A stretch of DNA of 64,000 nucleotides from assembly GCA_022483245.1 (NCBI GenBank), contig JAKVNR010000001.1, positions 1,054,001 to 1,118,000 of the forward strand, written 5' to 3'. Under the pieces are notes generated by a model. The model was not told where the DNA came from. It worked only from the letters and a program-made list of their open reading frames with translations, and made no database searches. Positions within the stretch are counted from its first letter, which is position 1, and each line of letters begins with the position of its first letter. Positions 51,910 through 60,523 of the stretch are shown here, in pieces. The position numbers and the translations under genes were made by a program. This stretch comes from Lactobacillus sp. (GTDB lineage: Bacteria; Bacillota; Bacilli; Lactobacillales; Lactobacillaceae).

Positions 51910-53613
51910 TTAGGAAACTGCTGTCTGAGCACGAAATCTAACACGTTGCCAGCAAGCTAAAAATATGGCAGCTGCCCAATTAACTAATACTAACCATAAT
52001 ATCCACTTGAACCAACTTGGCTGTCTAAACGATAGGGTGGCCTCATTTTTGCCAGGTCTAGAATAAACAGTTGGCACACCAATCGCATCAATTTTATATA
52101 ATTTTGATTTAGTAACAAGTTTAGATTCCCGATACATCACAATTGGTAATTTTGTTTTCTTTTTGGTCTTCCCAGAATTTGTCCAGGTTAAACGTAATTT
52201 GCCATTTGCAAGCACCTGATGCTTAAATTGTTGTTTACGGTCAATAACTTCCTGTTTGTATACTTCTTGGGCGTGTTTGCTAGATATTTCTTGCCGTTTT
52301 GGCAAATAATCTGGCGATGGGACACTCGACACAGTCTGAAATAGCAAATCCAAATTGCGATCCGCTGCTGCATTATTCACTTGCTGCAAACCTGAATTAA
52401 ATTTAAAGAAATAGGTATAAAAGTTGTTTAAATCATTTACTTTAATATAACCGCTCATCGCAACTAGCAATAAACTAATCACTAGCAATGAATGTACCTT
52501 AGAAGACTTAGAAAAAGCACCTAATACACGACTGAAAGTCATCCCTAGACTAAGCAGCAACAAAGTATCAGCAACGATCAAAAAACGTTTAGGATTTTGA
52601 AAAGCTGTTTGTAAAACCGGCAACTTTGCTTCAATATAGCCCCATGGAATCAAATCGGTACTTAACAAAAAGAAAGCCAATCCATTGCAAAAGATTAAAT
52701 TATTAGTTTTATCTTCTCGACGGTGTTTTAGTAAATAAATGCCGTTCAGTAAACAAGCAAACAAAAAAATCCAAGTTAGTGGAATAACGATTGTTCGAGG
52801 AATTGTCTGAATTTTTAAGCTGTTCTCTGCTAAACTCATTGGATATGGTGTGAAAATTCGTTCAGCGATGAAGAAATGAATCAGCACTAGCCAAACATTC
52901 ATTGTTAGAAGTGCAGCTAAGGCAATAGCGCCAGCAAAATTTAACCAAACAGTCTTTGCTTGCTTAGTGGTCACTAGCCCCATAATAAAAAATGGAATCA
53001 GGGCCAGCGAAAAAATAAGACAGCTTAAGAGATGGATTTGGCCAACAACTGCCATTGTTAAACCAAGTTGCACCCAGTTAATCGGCCGGTCATGATTAGT
53101 AATCATCCGCACGCCGCACAGCATGACAAATGGCGCCATCATTTCATTAATGGCCGCAAAATTAGAAACTGATTGCCAATATGTTAATTTGCTTAAACCA
53201 ATATAAGCTAAAGCAATCAAAAAACTAGTTTCTTTATTCTTAGTCATCCGCCAGCACAAATGGTACATACCGCTTGATCCGATCAATACAAATAAGAAAG
53301 ATGAAATCAGCTTAAACCTAAACCAGGAATGAGTCAGCAGCACCAACACGCCCATGCCATAAGCAAACAGCGGGCCGTACATCGCATTAATTACACGACC
53401 GGCTTGGTCAAAACCATAATTGGTCTGGAAATAGCTAAAATTCCAATTTCTAATTTGCATGGCAGCATCATAAAACCGGCTGTAGTGAAAATAAGTATCA
53501 CCCGAAATTGGAGTGATGCGATACAACCACTGCGTATACAACAAAAACAGGCTGACCAATGCCAGTCCTGCATATGGCCACGCCCGATTAATCCACTTCT
53601 TTAACTTCTCCAT
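51910..53613 (-). CDS. Polytopic membrane protein, GT-C/YfhO-like glycosyltransferase
   Basis: A 567-residue protein with about 11 membrane helices. The first extracellular loop has ISGDTYFHYSRFYDA, a D-x-x-x-H-type motif that in GT-C enzymes binds polyprenyl-linked sugars. The rest has an extracellular loop near the C-terminus (RKQQFKHQVLANGKLRLTW). It resembles YfhO/oligosaccharyltransferase-like families. It starts one nucleotide before plsY ends, so the two are translationally coupled with the LCP gene: an envelope polymer unit. The sugar and acceptor are unknown. Confidence 0.7.
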   Translation of the reverse strand: MEKLKKWINRAWPYAGLALVSLFLLYTQWLYRITPISGDTYFHYSRFYDAAMQIRNWNFSYFQTNYGFDQAGRVINAMYGPLFAYGMGVLVLLTHSWFRFKLISSFLFVLIGSSGMYHLCWRMTKNKETSFLIALAYIGLSKLTYWQSVSNFAAINEMMAPFVMLCGVRMITNHDRPINWVQLGLTMAVVGQIHLLSCLIFSLALIPFFIMGLVTTKQAKTVWLNFAGAIALAALLTMNVWLVLIHFFIAERIFTPYPMSLAENSLKIQTIPRTIVIPLTWIFLFACLLNGIYLLKHRREDKTNNLIFCNGLAFFLLSTDLIPWGYIEAKLPVLQTAFQNPKRFLIVADTLLLLSLGMTFSRVLGAFSKSSKVHSLLVISLLLVAMSGYIKVNDLNNFYTYFFKFNSGLQQVNNAAADRNLDLLFQTVSSVPSPDYLPKRQEISSKHAQEVYKQEVIDRKQQFKHQVLANGKLRLTWTNSGKTKKKTKLPIVMYRESKLVTKSKLYKIDAIGVPTVYSRPGKNEATLSFRQPSWFKWILWLVLVNWAAAIFLACWQRVRFRAQTAVS

Positions 53614-54230
53614 TATTTCAAAATTCCCATTTTCTTCTTAATTGAATATAAAACATCGACGCGTTTGCCATTACCCTGGACAAAGTCGACGATATCATAG
53701 CGGAATTTATAAGCCATAACTGCCAAACAAACTAGCAGTACAATCCCGCCTTCAACTGGTCCCTTAATCGTTTCATAAACACTAAAAATCAAGACGAAAA
53801 CTAATGGTGAAACGGTCAGATTCTTCATCAAGATAACTAGTAGCAGTCCAATCAGCAAGCACACAAAACCTGCCCGCCAGTCGTAAAAGACTAGGAGTTG
53901 AGCTGCTACTGCTACGCCTTTGCCGCCGCGTCCCTGCATCCAGATTGGGAAGCAGTGGCCTAAGATCAGGCCCAAACCAGCATAAGCGATATTAACTTGC
54001 CCCGGGAAAACTGCATGAATGATCAGCAAGCAAATTAAGGTCTTGGCTAAATCGCCTAAGCAAGTCAAAATGCCCCACTTTTTGCCAAACACGGCACCCA
54101 TATTGGCAGTCCCAGGATTATGCGACCCATATTTAGTTGGATTTTTATGAAGCAAAAATTTGCCGATAATCATCGCAAACAACAGGTTCCCAAAAGCATA
54201 GCCAATTAAAAGCGACCAAACTCTAGTCAT
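53613..54230 (-). CDS. plsY: Glycerol-3-phosphate acyltransferase PlsY family
   Basis: Makes lysophosphatidic acid from acyl-phosphate and glycerol-3-phosphate. The PlsY signatures are present in modified form: GSHNPGTANMG (usual GSGNPGATN) and GHCFPIWMQGRGGKGVA (usual GHxxPxFLxFkGGKGVA). Five hydrophobic segments fit. I prefer the ATG at 54230 (MTRVWSLLIGYAFG), which overlaps the LCP gene by 8 nt; the frame itself runs further up to 54311. The neighbours make it likely that this copy serves wall or lipid-anchored polymer assembly. A second, main PlsY may exist elsewhere. Confidence 0.85.
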   Translation of the reverse strand: MTRVWSLLIGYAFGNLLFAMIIGKFLLHKNPTKYGSHNPGTANMGAVFGKKWGILTCLGDLAKTLICLLIIHAVFPGQVNIAYAGLGLILGHCFPIWMQGRGGKGVAVAAQLLVFYDWRAGFVCLLIGLLLVILMKNLTVSPLVFVLIFSVYETIKGPVEGGIVLLVCLAVMAYKFRYDIVDFVQGNGKRVDVLYSIKKKMGILK

Positions 54231-55323
54231 AGCGATCACCGTCCCATAGTTTGTCACTATCCGGTTCGTAAATCCGGTAGACCTGGTTTTGATCAGAGCT
54301 ACTCCAATCAAAACTTGTATTCTTCCTATTTTGATAAGTTTCGTTATTATCTAAAGTGACTGTTGATAAGCCTAAACTGCGGCGTACTTTATCTGAACAG
54401 CGCTGCAATTCACTGGTTTTCATAACCTGATATGAAGCATCCCCGATCATTGCACCATTACCGTGCAAGTAGTCACTACTTTGATGAGCAGTGCATTGCC
54501 GGTAGTTTTTAACGATGGCCACCATATCATTAAAAGTTAAATTGGTGCGCACATTATTTTCAGCAGAATCCAGAATATCTTCTAAATTAGTCAGAGTCTT
54601 CAGCGAAGCCGCATGATCAATCATGCTCATAATCACTTGCCGCTGGCGAAGTTGCCGGCCGTAGTCGCCTTGCGGGTCATCATACCGCATCCGGGCGTAA
54701 GCTAAAGCCTGTTTACCATTCAAGTGTACTTTTTGCCCCTTGGTAAACTTATAACCATCAAAAGTAAAAGTTAATGGCGGGGTAACATCGACGCCGCCGA
54801 CGCCGTTGACCATCTTGCGCAGACCGCCCATGTTCAAAACAACGTAGTACTTAATCGGAACGGCCAAGAGTTTGGAGCTAGTCCTCATTGCCATTTTAGC
54901 TCCGCCAATATTGTAGGCAGCATTAATTTTATGCACGCTAAAATTAGGCGTGCCAATCATTTCAGCCATCGTATCACGCGGAATCGACATCAACGAAAAC
55001 TTCTTCTGCTGCGGATTAACGGTCGCAATAATCATCGTGTCAGAATTGCCGCGCTTAGCAGTCCGGCCTAAAGCACCAGTATCCGTCCCCAGCAGCAAAA
55101 TCGAAAATGGCTTTTTACCGTTAAAATCTGCAGTTGAAGTCACCTTATTGTTGGGGTCGTAAGTCAGATCAGCGGCCTGCTTAGTGCGGTGGTACAAATA
55201 GCCGGCATAACAAGCAACGCCGACAATGATAATGGCCAGCAGCCAGAGGATAAAATGCCGCAGGTGGTGCGGCTTTTTGCGGCGACGATTCATTTCGACC
55301 CGCGAGGGAATTTGTTCACTCAT
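54223..55323 (-). CDS. LytR-CpsA-Psr (LCP) family wall-polymer ligase
   Basis: A 366-residue LCP protein that attaches wall teichoic acid or other polymers to peptidoglycan. It has an N-terminal cytoplasmic basic segment (RRRKKPHHLRH), one transmembrane helix (about 24-44) and the LCP domain at about 65-300. LLLGTDTGALGRTAKRGNSDTMI, SLMSIPRDT and NGKQALAYARMRYDDPQGDYGRQLRQRQ contain the lipid phosphate-binding Arg and Asp residues. It is the first gene of the envelope unit LCP-plsY-GT-C. Confidence 0.92.
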   Translation of the reverse strand: MSEQIPSRVEMNRRRKKPHHLRHFILWLLAIIIVGVACYAGYLYHRTKQAADLTYDPNNKVTSTADFNGKKPFSILLLGTDTGALGRTAKRGNSDTMIIATVNPQQKKFSLMSIPRDTMAEMIGTPNFSVHKINAAYNIGGAKMAMRTSSKLLAVPIKYYVVLNMGGLRKMVNGVGGVDVTPPLTFTFDGYKFTKGQKVHLNGKQALAYARMRYDDPQGDYGRQLRQRQVIMSMIDHAASLKTLTNLEDILDSAENNVRTNLTFNDMVAIVKNYRQCTAHQSSDYLHGNGAMIGDASYQVMKTSELQRCSDKVRRSLGLSTVTLDNNETYQNRKNTSFDWSSSDQNQVYRIYEPDSDKLWDGDRYD

Positions 55324-55367
55324 AGATAAAACCTGAATTCTGTAGTCATTTGGTCAATATTATACCA

Positions 55368-56588
55368 TCAAACCGCTTGGGCGTAGTAGTTCATTAAGGT
55401 TTGACGCAGCTGCGGATCATGCGCATATAAATAGGTACCGTGCACTCCGCGCTTCAAAAGCACATTCAAAGCATTCCGCACCATTGCTACTTCTAGTTCA
55501 TGCTTGCGCTGAGGATCAGTCAAATCATCCCGGCGTTTAAACATTTCGGTATCGGTAATTTTGCTCAAATCAACTTGTAAACAATCCGGCCCCGCTTCAA
55601 AAAATGGCGGGCCAATAATAATCCCTGCGTAATTCAAATCAAAACCCTGGCAAGTATAAATCGATCCCACTTCGTTAATTGTTTCCGGCTTTTCTGCCCA
55701 AGGTGTTTGCGTGAAATTATACTGGTCCCACGGCATCTTAAACCGGCCTTCACGGATAAAATGCTGACCTCCATCAAGAATTGAGGGATAGCCAGAGGTC
55801 GACAAAATCCGCGACAAACCTGTTTCATTGTTGCGCTTAACGATCTCCTGCCGCATCAGTTCAGCATCATCAAAGATGCGGAAATCATACTGAGCTCGAT
55901 CAACATGTGGAATCGGTTTAATCTGCCCTGCGGCTAAGCTATCAAACCAGACAAGCAAACTTGACGGGGCTTGCAAACGAAATTGCCGCTGCAAGTAATA
56001 ATCAACATGCGCATATTTATGGGTGATTTTCTGCAGCCGCTTGGTTGTCCATAAACTTTTCATTCGCAAAACTTGCTGAGGATCAAAGACCAGTACCACA
56101 ATTTTAGCCCGGTTAATAATTTCCATGAGCTGGTTATCGTAATAAAAATTATTGTAGTGGTCAGGCTTTGATAACAGCAAGTGGGCTTCATCAATAATGA
56201 CCACGTCAGCTGTTTGGTGTTTTTTAGTCAATTGATTGATAAAAGTTGTCGGCCGCTGGTAATTTTTCTTGAGCAGTTCCGGAAACTGACCAGCAATCTG
56301 CTTATAGACTTTCAGCAGTTCTGGGTGGTTAACCAAGAAATAATTATTCGTCCCTGCTAAAGGCTGCTGGTGACTTTTAGCAGCGAGTTGCAGACGGTCA
56401 AATAAGTTCGACAATAAGACGCTTTTACCAGTCCCAGCTTCTCCATAAATTGAAAAAATTGCGGGATAATTGCTGGTCAAATGCGACTTGATAAAATCCA
56501 TAATTTGGTCGACTAAAGCCGCTTGTTCCGGGGTTAGCGGCAGTTTAGGCGATAGTTTTTGCAAAGCTTCATTTGTTTCCATGCCCAT
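55368..56588 (-). CDS. DUF2075-family ATPase
   Basis: A 406-residue P-loop protein. Walker A is IYGEAGTGKSVLLSNL (about 46-61), Walker B VVIIDEAHLLL (about 129-139), with the downstream FDPQQV and QRQFRLQAPSSLLVW typical of helicase-like motifs. DUF2075 domains occur in schlafen-like or nuclease-associated helicases, but no nuclease part is visible. The C-terminal NEVGSIYTCQGFDLNYAGIIIGP resembles the UvrD-type motif (TxxxxQGxE). The role is unknown. Separate, single-gene unit. Confidence 0.8.
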   Translation of the reverse strand: MGMETNEALQKLSPKLPLTPEQAALVDQIMDFIKSHLTSNYPAIFSIYGEAGTGKSVLLSNLFDRLQLAAKSHQQPLAGTNNYFLVNHPELLKVYKQIAGQFPELLKKNYQRPTTFINQLTKKHQTADVVIIDEAHLLLSKPDHYNNFYYDNQLMEIINRAKIVVLVFDPQQVLRMKSLWTTKRLQKITHKYAHVDYYLQRQFRLQAPSSLLVWFDSLAAGQIKPIPHVDRAQYDFRIFDDAELMRQEIVKRNNETGLSRILSTSGYPSILDGGQHFIREGRFKMPWDQYNFTQTPWAEKPETINEVGSIYTCQGFDLNYAGIIIGPPFFEAGPDCLQVDLSKITDTEMFKRRDDLTDPQRKHELEVAMVRNALNVLLKRGVHGTYLYAHDPQLRQTLMNYYAQAV

Positions 56589-56614
56589 TATTATAACCTT
56601 TTGGCCTCAAAGAC

Positions 56615-56650
56615 AAAAAAGCCTTCGCACTAGTTAGTACGAAGGCTTAG
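56615..56650 (-). terminator. Terminator of the sugar-uptake unit
   Basis: AAGCCTTCG / CGAAGGCTT stem with T6 in the minus direction, 19 nt behind the epimerase-like gene. Confidence 0.8.
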
Positions 56651-56668
56651 TTTTAACTATCATGATTG

Positions 56669-57319
56669 CTATTTAGTTAATGATAAAAGGTCTAAGCTCA
56701 GTGAAAAGTCTGCTTGCTCACCAGCCGCTAAAGTCTGCTGCTCATGATCGCTAGCCCCTAAGCCAAAGCGATCGCCATCTTTGACAACCAGCAAGTGATT
56801 GAAGCTGCCTAAACTAAAGCGCATCGGGAACTGCTCAAGCAAATCAACAGTCCGCAAATGCTGGTTAACCTGTCCTTCATCAAGATCAGCTGGCTTCAAT
56901 AAATCTTGTTCAGCTAAACTCGGCGTTAATTTAATCCGCGTTTCCGGCGTCACGTGCAGCCAGGTCTGCCAACCGAGCTGATAGTCAAAATCCTGCTGGC
57001 CGGTATTCGTTAGCGACAGCCTGATTTCAACTTGATGGTCAACTAAGCGATAGGTCAGCATCAATTCAAAATCATGTCGCCAGCTTTTCTTAGTTTCATC
57101 ACTAGCAATCGTCGTCAGACTAATCCGGTCGTCGCCTTTATCAACCACGACCCAATCAGCTGCCGCCAGCAAGTCGCTATCCAAAGCCGGAAACAAGACT
57201 GGTGCTAATTCTACTCCCGTCAAATAATCATTTGACCCGCTGCTAGCCAGCAGGTGCAGCAGGCTGCCTGTTTTTTCCGAAACTGACAAAGTTAAAAAAT
57301 CGTTAGCTATTTTTTGCAC
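56669..57319 (-). CDS. Galactose-mutarotase-like protein (aldose 1-epimerase fold)
   Basis: A 216-residue beta-sandwich protein. It starts IANDFLTLSVSEKTGSLLHLL as aldose 1-epimerases do, has LMLTYRLVDHQVEIRLSLTNTG (about 85-110) and ends in alternating beta strands. It is shorter than full mutarotases (about 300), and the catalytic His residues are not recognisable, so the activity is doubtful. It follows the sugar permease by 22 nt and shares its transcript, which supports a role in sugar handling. Confidence 0.5.
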   Translation of the reverse strand: MQKIANDFLTLSVSEKTGSLLHLLASSGSNDYLTGVELAPVLFPALDSDLLAAADWVVVDKGDDRISLTTIASDETKKSWRHDFELMLTYRLVDHQVEIRLSLTNTGQQDFDYQLGWQTWLHVTPETRIKLTPSLAEQDLLKPADLDEGQVNQHLRTVDLLEQFPMRFSLGSFNHLLVVKDGDRFGLGASDHEQQTLAAGEQADFSLSLDLLSLTK

Positions 57320-57341
57320 GGAAGATCGCTTCCTTTACCAA

Positions 57342-58199
57342 TCAAAATAGAGTCGTTAGCATGGCTCCGCCTAATAGCAAACACAAGCCTAAACCGGTTT
57401 CAACATAGCCTAGTTTTTGCTTGCGTTCGCCTAAAAAGAGGAAGCCGCTCAAAGTCGAAATTACGACGGCCAATTGCGAAATGACAAAAGCCGTATTGAT
57501 GCCGTTTTGCTGCACAGCTACTACGTAGCCAATCGAACCGGCAGCATATAAAGCTCCGCCGCCGCTGCACAGCCAGCTGGCCCGGGCATGCCAACCAGTT
57601 GTTTCTTTAGTTAGCAGAGAATAAATCCACGCCGCGGCCAGCATCCCCACGCACTCGCCAAAAAAGATGACGATCGATGATCCAGTCAACGCCCGCGGGA
57701 TGGTTGAACAAGCAATATATCCTAATGATGTCATGCAAAGCAAAAGAATTACCTTCGGATATTTGGTTGGTTCATGCTTCAGCGGCCCGTTGAGCGAGTT
57801 GCAATAAGCTCCTAACAGCAGCAAAACAATACCCAAAGCGCCAAACAGCTTAGCCCGCGGGGTTTGCCATTCATGGAAAACCAAGACTCCAATGAGTGGG
57901 ACGCCGATCAGCTGCAAAGCCGTTGACAGCGGCATGGTTTTCGACACGCCAATCGTGCGGTAGCCGGTATATTGCCCCACTTGCCCGATAATCCAGGCGG
58001 CACCTGCAACAGCACCGCCCCAAAAGCTAAGCCAGTCAAAAGCCGGCTGCACAAGCAGCATGAGCAGCCCAGTCAAGATGAACGATCCAATTGCCGTTCC
58101 AATGATTTGGTTAGCAACGCTGGCATGTTTAACTTTTGAAACGGACAGCGGCAATAAGCCCCAGCCAAATACCGGCAGCAGCAAAAAGACGTATTTCAT
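57342..58199 (-). CDS. GRP-family sugar transporter (GlcU-like)
   Basis: A 285-residue membrane protein with about ten helices in the drug/metabolite transporter fold. Signatures are FGWGLLPLSVSKVKHASVANQIIGTAIGS, VAGAAWIIGQVGQYTGYRTIGVSKTMPLSTALQLIG and the C-terminal ISQLAVVISTLSGFLFLGERK of the glucose/ribose uptake family (GRP, RhaT-like). It is a non-PTS uptake system for glucose or a related sugar, proton-driven in the family. It is paired with an epimerase-fold protein. Confidence 0.88.
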   Translation of the reverse strand: MKYVFLLLPVFGWGLLPLSVSKVKHASVANQIIGTAIGSFILTGLLMLLVQPAFDWLSFWGGAVAGAAWIIGQVGQYTGYRTIGVSKTMPLSTALQLIGVPLIGVLVFHEWQTPRAKLFGALGIVLLLLGAYCNSLNGPLKHEPTKYPKVILLLCMTSLGYIACSTIPRALTGSSIVIFFGECVGMLAAAWIYSLLTKETTGWHARASWLCSGGGALYAAGSIGYVVAVQQNGINTAFVISQLAVVISTLSGFLFLGERKQKLGYVETGLGLCLLLGGAMLTTLF

Positions 58200-58235
58200 A
58201 CTTGACCTCCTCCCCTGCTATTTTAACAAAATTTT

Positions 58236-58266
58236 AACAAAAAAGCCCCTAACAGCAGTTAGGGAC
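58236..58266 (-). terminator. Terminator of gpmA
   Basis: AGTCCCTAAC / GTTAGGGGCT stem with T6 on the minus strand, 15 nt behind the stop. Confidence 0.85.
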
Positions 58267-58282
58267 TTTGCAGACTTAAAAA

Positions 58283-58975
58283 TTAGTTGTCCAGCTTTTC
58301 TTTGTTCAGAACCTTCAGCTTGTCGTCGAAGGTGTAAACAACAGGTTCGCCAGTCTTCATTTCCAAGTTCATGATGTCATCGTCAGAAATGTTTTCAATG
58401 TACTTGGTCAAAGCACGCAGTGAGTTGCCGTGAGCAGCAATGATGACGTTCTTGCCAGCCAGCAAGTCTGGAGCAATGTGGTCTTCCCAGAAAGGCATTA
58501 CCCGGTCCAGGCAAACGTGCAGGTTTTCTGCTAATGGAATAATGTTTGGATCCAAGTCTGCGTAACGACGGTCGTGTACTTGGCTGAATTCTGAGTCTGC
58601 GTCAATCTTTGGTGGCAGAACATCGTATGAACGACGCCAAATGTGAACTTGGTCAGCACCGTACTTGTCAGCAGTATCCTTCTTGTTCAGGCCTTGCAAA
58701 GCACCGTAGTGACGTTCGTTTAATCTCCAGGACTTCATTTCTGGAATCCATAATTGGCCACTTTCTTCCAAGGCATAGTGCAAAGTCTTGATTGCACGAG
58801 TCAAAGTTGAAGTGTAAGCTTGGTCAAATTCCAAGCCGTGTTCCTTGATTAAACGACCAGCGTTTTTAGCTTCTTCAACGCCTTTGTCAGACAAGTTAAC
58901 ATCAACCCAGCCAGTAAAGCGGTTGGACAGGTTCCATTCGCTTTGGCCATGACGAATTAAAACTAATTTTGACAT
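58283..58975 (-). CDS. gpmA: 2,3-bisphosphoglycerate-dependent phosphoglycerate mutase
   Basis: Interconverts 3- and 2-phosphoglycerate in glycolysis. The 230-residue protein has [25 protein letters not shown] (the phospho-His site at residue 8-9), [31 protein letters not shown] and [15 protein letters not shown] with the second His. Length and motifs match the dPGM family. The coding sequence uses a highly optimised set of codons compared with neighbours, fitting a glycolytic gene. AAGGAG precedes the start. Confidence 0.97.
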   Translation of the reverse strand: MSKLVLIRHGQSEWNLSNRFTGWVDVNLSDKGVEEAKNAGRLIKEHGLEFDQAYTSTLTRAIKTLHYALEESGQLWIPEMKSWRLNERHYGALQGLNKKDTADKYGADQVHIWRRSYDVLPPKIDADSEFSQVHDRRYADLDPNIIPLAENLHVCLDRVMPFWEDHIAPDLLAGKNVIIAAHGNSLRALTKYIENISDDDIMNLEMKTGEPVVYTFDDKLKVLNKEKLDN

Positions 58976-59105
58976 GATGAATCTCCTTTATTCAAAGTTA
59001 CCTCTTCTTATTTTACACGTTTTCCCTTGCTGAAACTAGCGCTTTTACCTGCAAGTTGTTATATGATAAAGACGTAATCGATCTCAAGATAAAGGACAGA
59101 CACAA

Positions 59106-59915
59106 ATGAAATTTAAACACAAACAATTTGGACTAGTTTTATTAGCTAGTTTGCTGTTAGTACTGCTAGCAGGCTGCAGTCAGAAAAAAGAAGCACAACC
59201 AGTTAAAAAAGTGACCAAGACCGAATTCGTTAACAAGGCCAAAGATACCCTGCCGGCGGGACAAAACGGCCAAACCATCAAATTATCATCTAGCCAAGGA
59301 ACGCAAATCTTAACAGCCACTAGCCTTTTTGGCGGCAAGCCAACCGTCGCACATATTGCCAGCCAATACAAAACAGCCAGCAAAAAACAGCTAATGGAAA
59401 TGTGGCTAAGCGGGCAAGACTTATATCTGCACGGACAAACCGCTTGGTATAAAACTCAGCCGTCAACCATTTTAGCCGCCGAGCCGTCTACTTTTACCGC
59501 CGCTTTGCAAAGCAATGACTTAATCAAAAATTTAGACAAAGCTGAACTTAAACAAGCAGAATTAAAGCAGGACGATAAGCTGGCTAGTTTATCATACGAA
59601 AGCAAAAACAATGCCAGCCTGGCTAAAGACGCCGCCCAAGCAATCATTGCCTCTTACCCTGCTGCTTCCAATCAGCAAAAATATTTCGACCAAGTGATGG
59701 ACCACGCTCAATTTGGCCAAGTGCAGCTTTTTGAAACCATTAATAAAAAATCTGGCAAAATCAAGCGCTTAACAGTCAAAACCCAGCTAACTGTTGATAA
59801 ACAACTGACTGTTAAACTTAGCTTGACCTACCAAGCTGTCCCGCGCCAAGAAATGCTGCAGCTGCCAAGTCAGTTAAATGAAGCTAAACCGCTGCCAAAA
59901 ACCAAGACTAAATAG
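59106..59915 (+). CDS. Lipoprotein of unknown function
   Basis: A 269-residue lipoprotein with lipobox LLAGC (Cys24) and a beta-rich mature domain with repeated short strands (MWLSGQDLYLHGQTAWYKTQ, KIKRLTVKTQLTVDKQLTVKLSLTYQ). The size and strand pattern recall DUF6612 or LppX-like lipid-binding lipoproteins; I cannot confirm either. It lies eight nucleotides before a histidine phosphatase, so the two may be co-expressed. It is anchored on the outer face of the membrane. Confidence 0.7.
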   Translation: MKFKHKQFGLVLLASLLLVLLAGCSQKKEAQPVKKVTKTEFVNKAKDTLPAGQNGQTIKLSSSQGTQILTATSLFGGKPTVAHIASQYKTASKKQLMEMWLSGQDLYLHGQTAWYKTQPSTILAAEPSTFTAALQSNDLIKNLDKAELKQAELKQDDKLASLSYESKNNASLAKDAAQAIIASYPAASNQQKYFDQVMDHAQFGQVQLFETINKKSGKIKRLTVKTQLTVDKQLTVKLSLTYQAVPRQEMLQLPSQLNEAKPLPKTKTK

Positions 59916-59923
59916 GAGTACAA

Positions 59924-60523
59924 ATGGAACTGATTATCATTCGCCACGGACAAACCGACCTAAATAAACAAAGCATGATCCAAGGCTCAGAAGTCGATGC
60001 CCCGCTTAATCAAGCTGGGATTGCTTTTGCCCAAGCCTCTGCTGAAAATTTTGACGCTAGCGACTTTGCGGCAGTTTATGTTAGCCCGCTTAAACGCGCT
60101 GTCCAAACTGCCCAAATTTTCACTAAAAATCAAGCCCAGTTAATTTACGACGAACGGCTCAAAGAAATGGACTACGGTTCTTGGGACGGACACAGCGTCG
60201 CCGAAATGAAGGCTAAGTATCCAGAATGTTTCGACTCTTGGGGCTTTATCCGGGATAATTATTCCCAATATGCCACTGGTGGCGAAAGCTTCGCTGAGCT
60301 AGAAAAACGCTGCGCCAGCTTTTTAGACGACTTAACAAAAAAATACGACCAAGAAAAAATCTTGGTCGTCTGCCACGGTGCAACTAGCCGGATGCTAGTT
60401 GCTCATTTGTTCATGGGCGGAAGTGCGGCACATCTCCACCAAATGGACAACTGCGGCTTAACTAAAATTGAATTTGCTGGCACGCGGCCAGAATTAATTT
60501 ACTACAACCGCGTCTTGGCTTAA
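59924..60523 (+). CDS. Histidine phosphatase family protein (phosphoglycerate mutase-like)
   Basis: A 199-residue member of the broad-specificity histidine phosphatases. The phospho-His motif is IIIRHGQTDLNKQSMIQG (3-20), the second arginine is in VSPLKRAVQTAQI and the C-terminal His motif is VVCHGATSRML. It is not a dPGM; cobalamin or sugar phosphatase type activities are common. Its stop overlaps the convergent antiporter stop by 4 bp, and no terminator lies between. Confidence 0.88.
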   Translation: MELIIIRHGQTDLNKQSMIQGSEVDAPLNQAGIAFAQASAENFDASDFAAVYVSPLKRAVQTAQIFTKNQAQLIYDERLKEMDYGSWDGHSVAEMKAKYPECFDSWGFIRDNYSQYATGGESFAELEKRCASFLDDLTKKYDQEKILVVCHGATSRMLVAHLFMGGSAAHLHQMDNCGLTKIEFAGTRPELIYYNRVLA

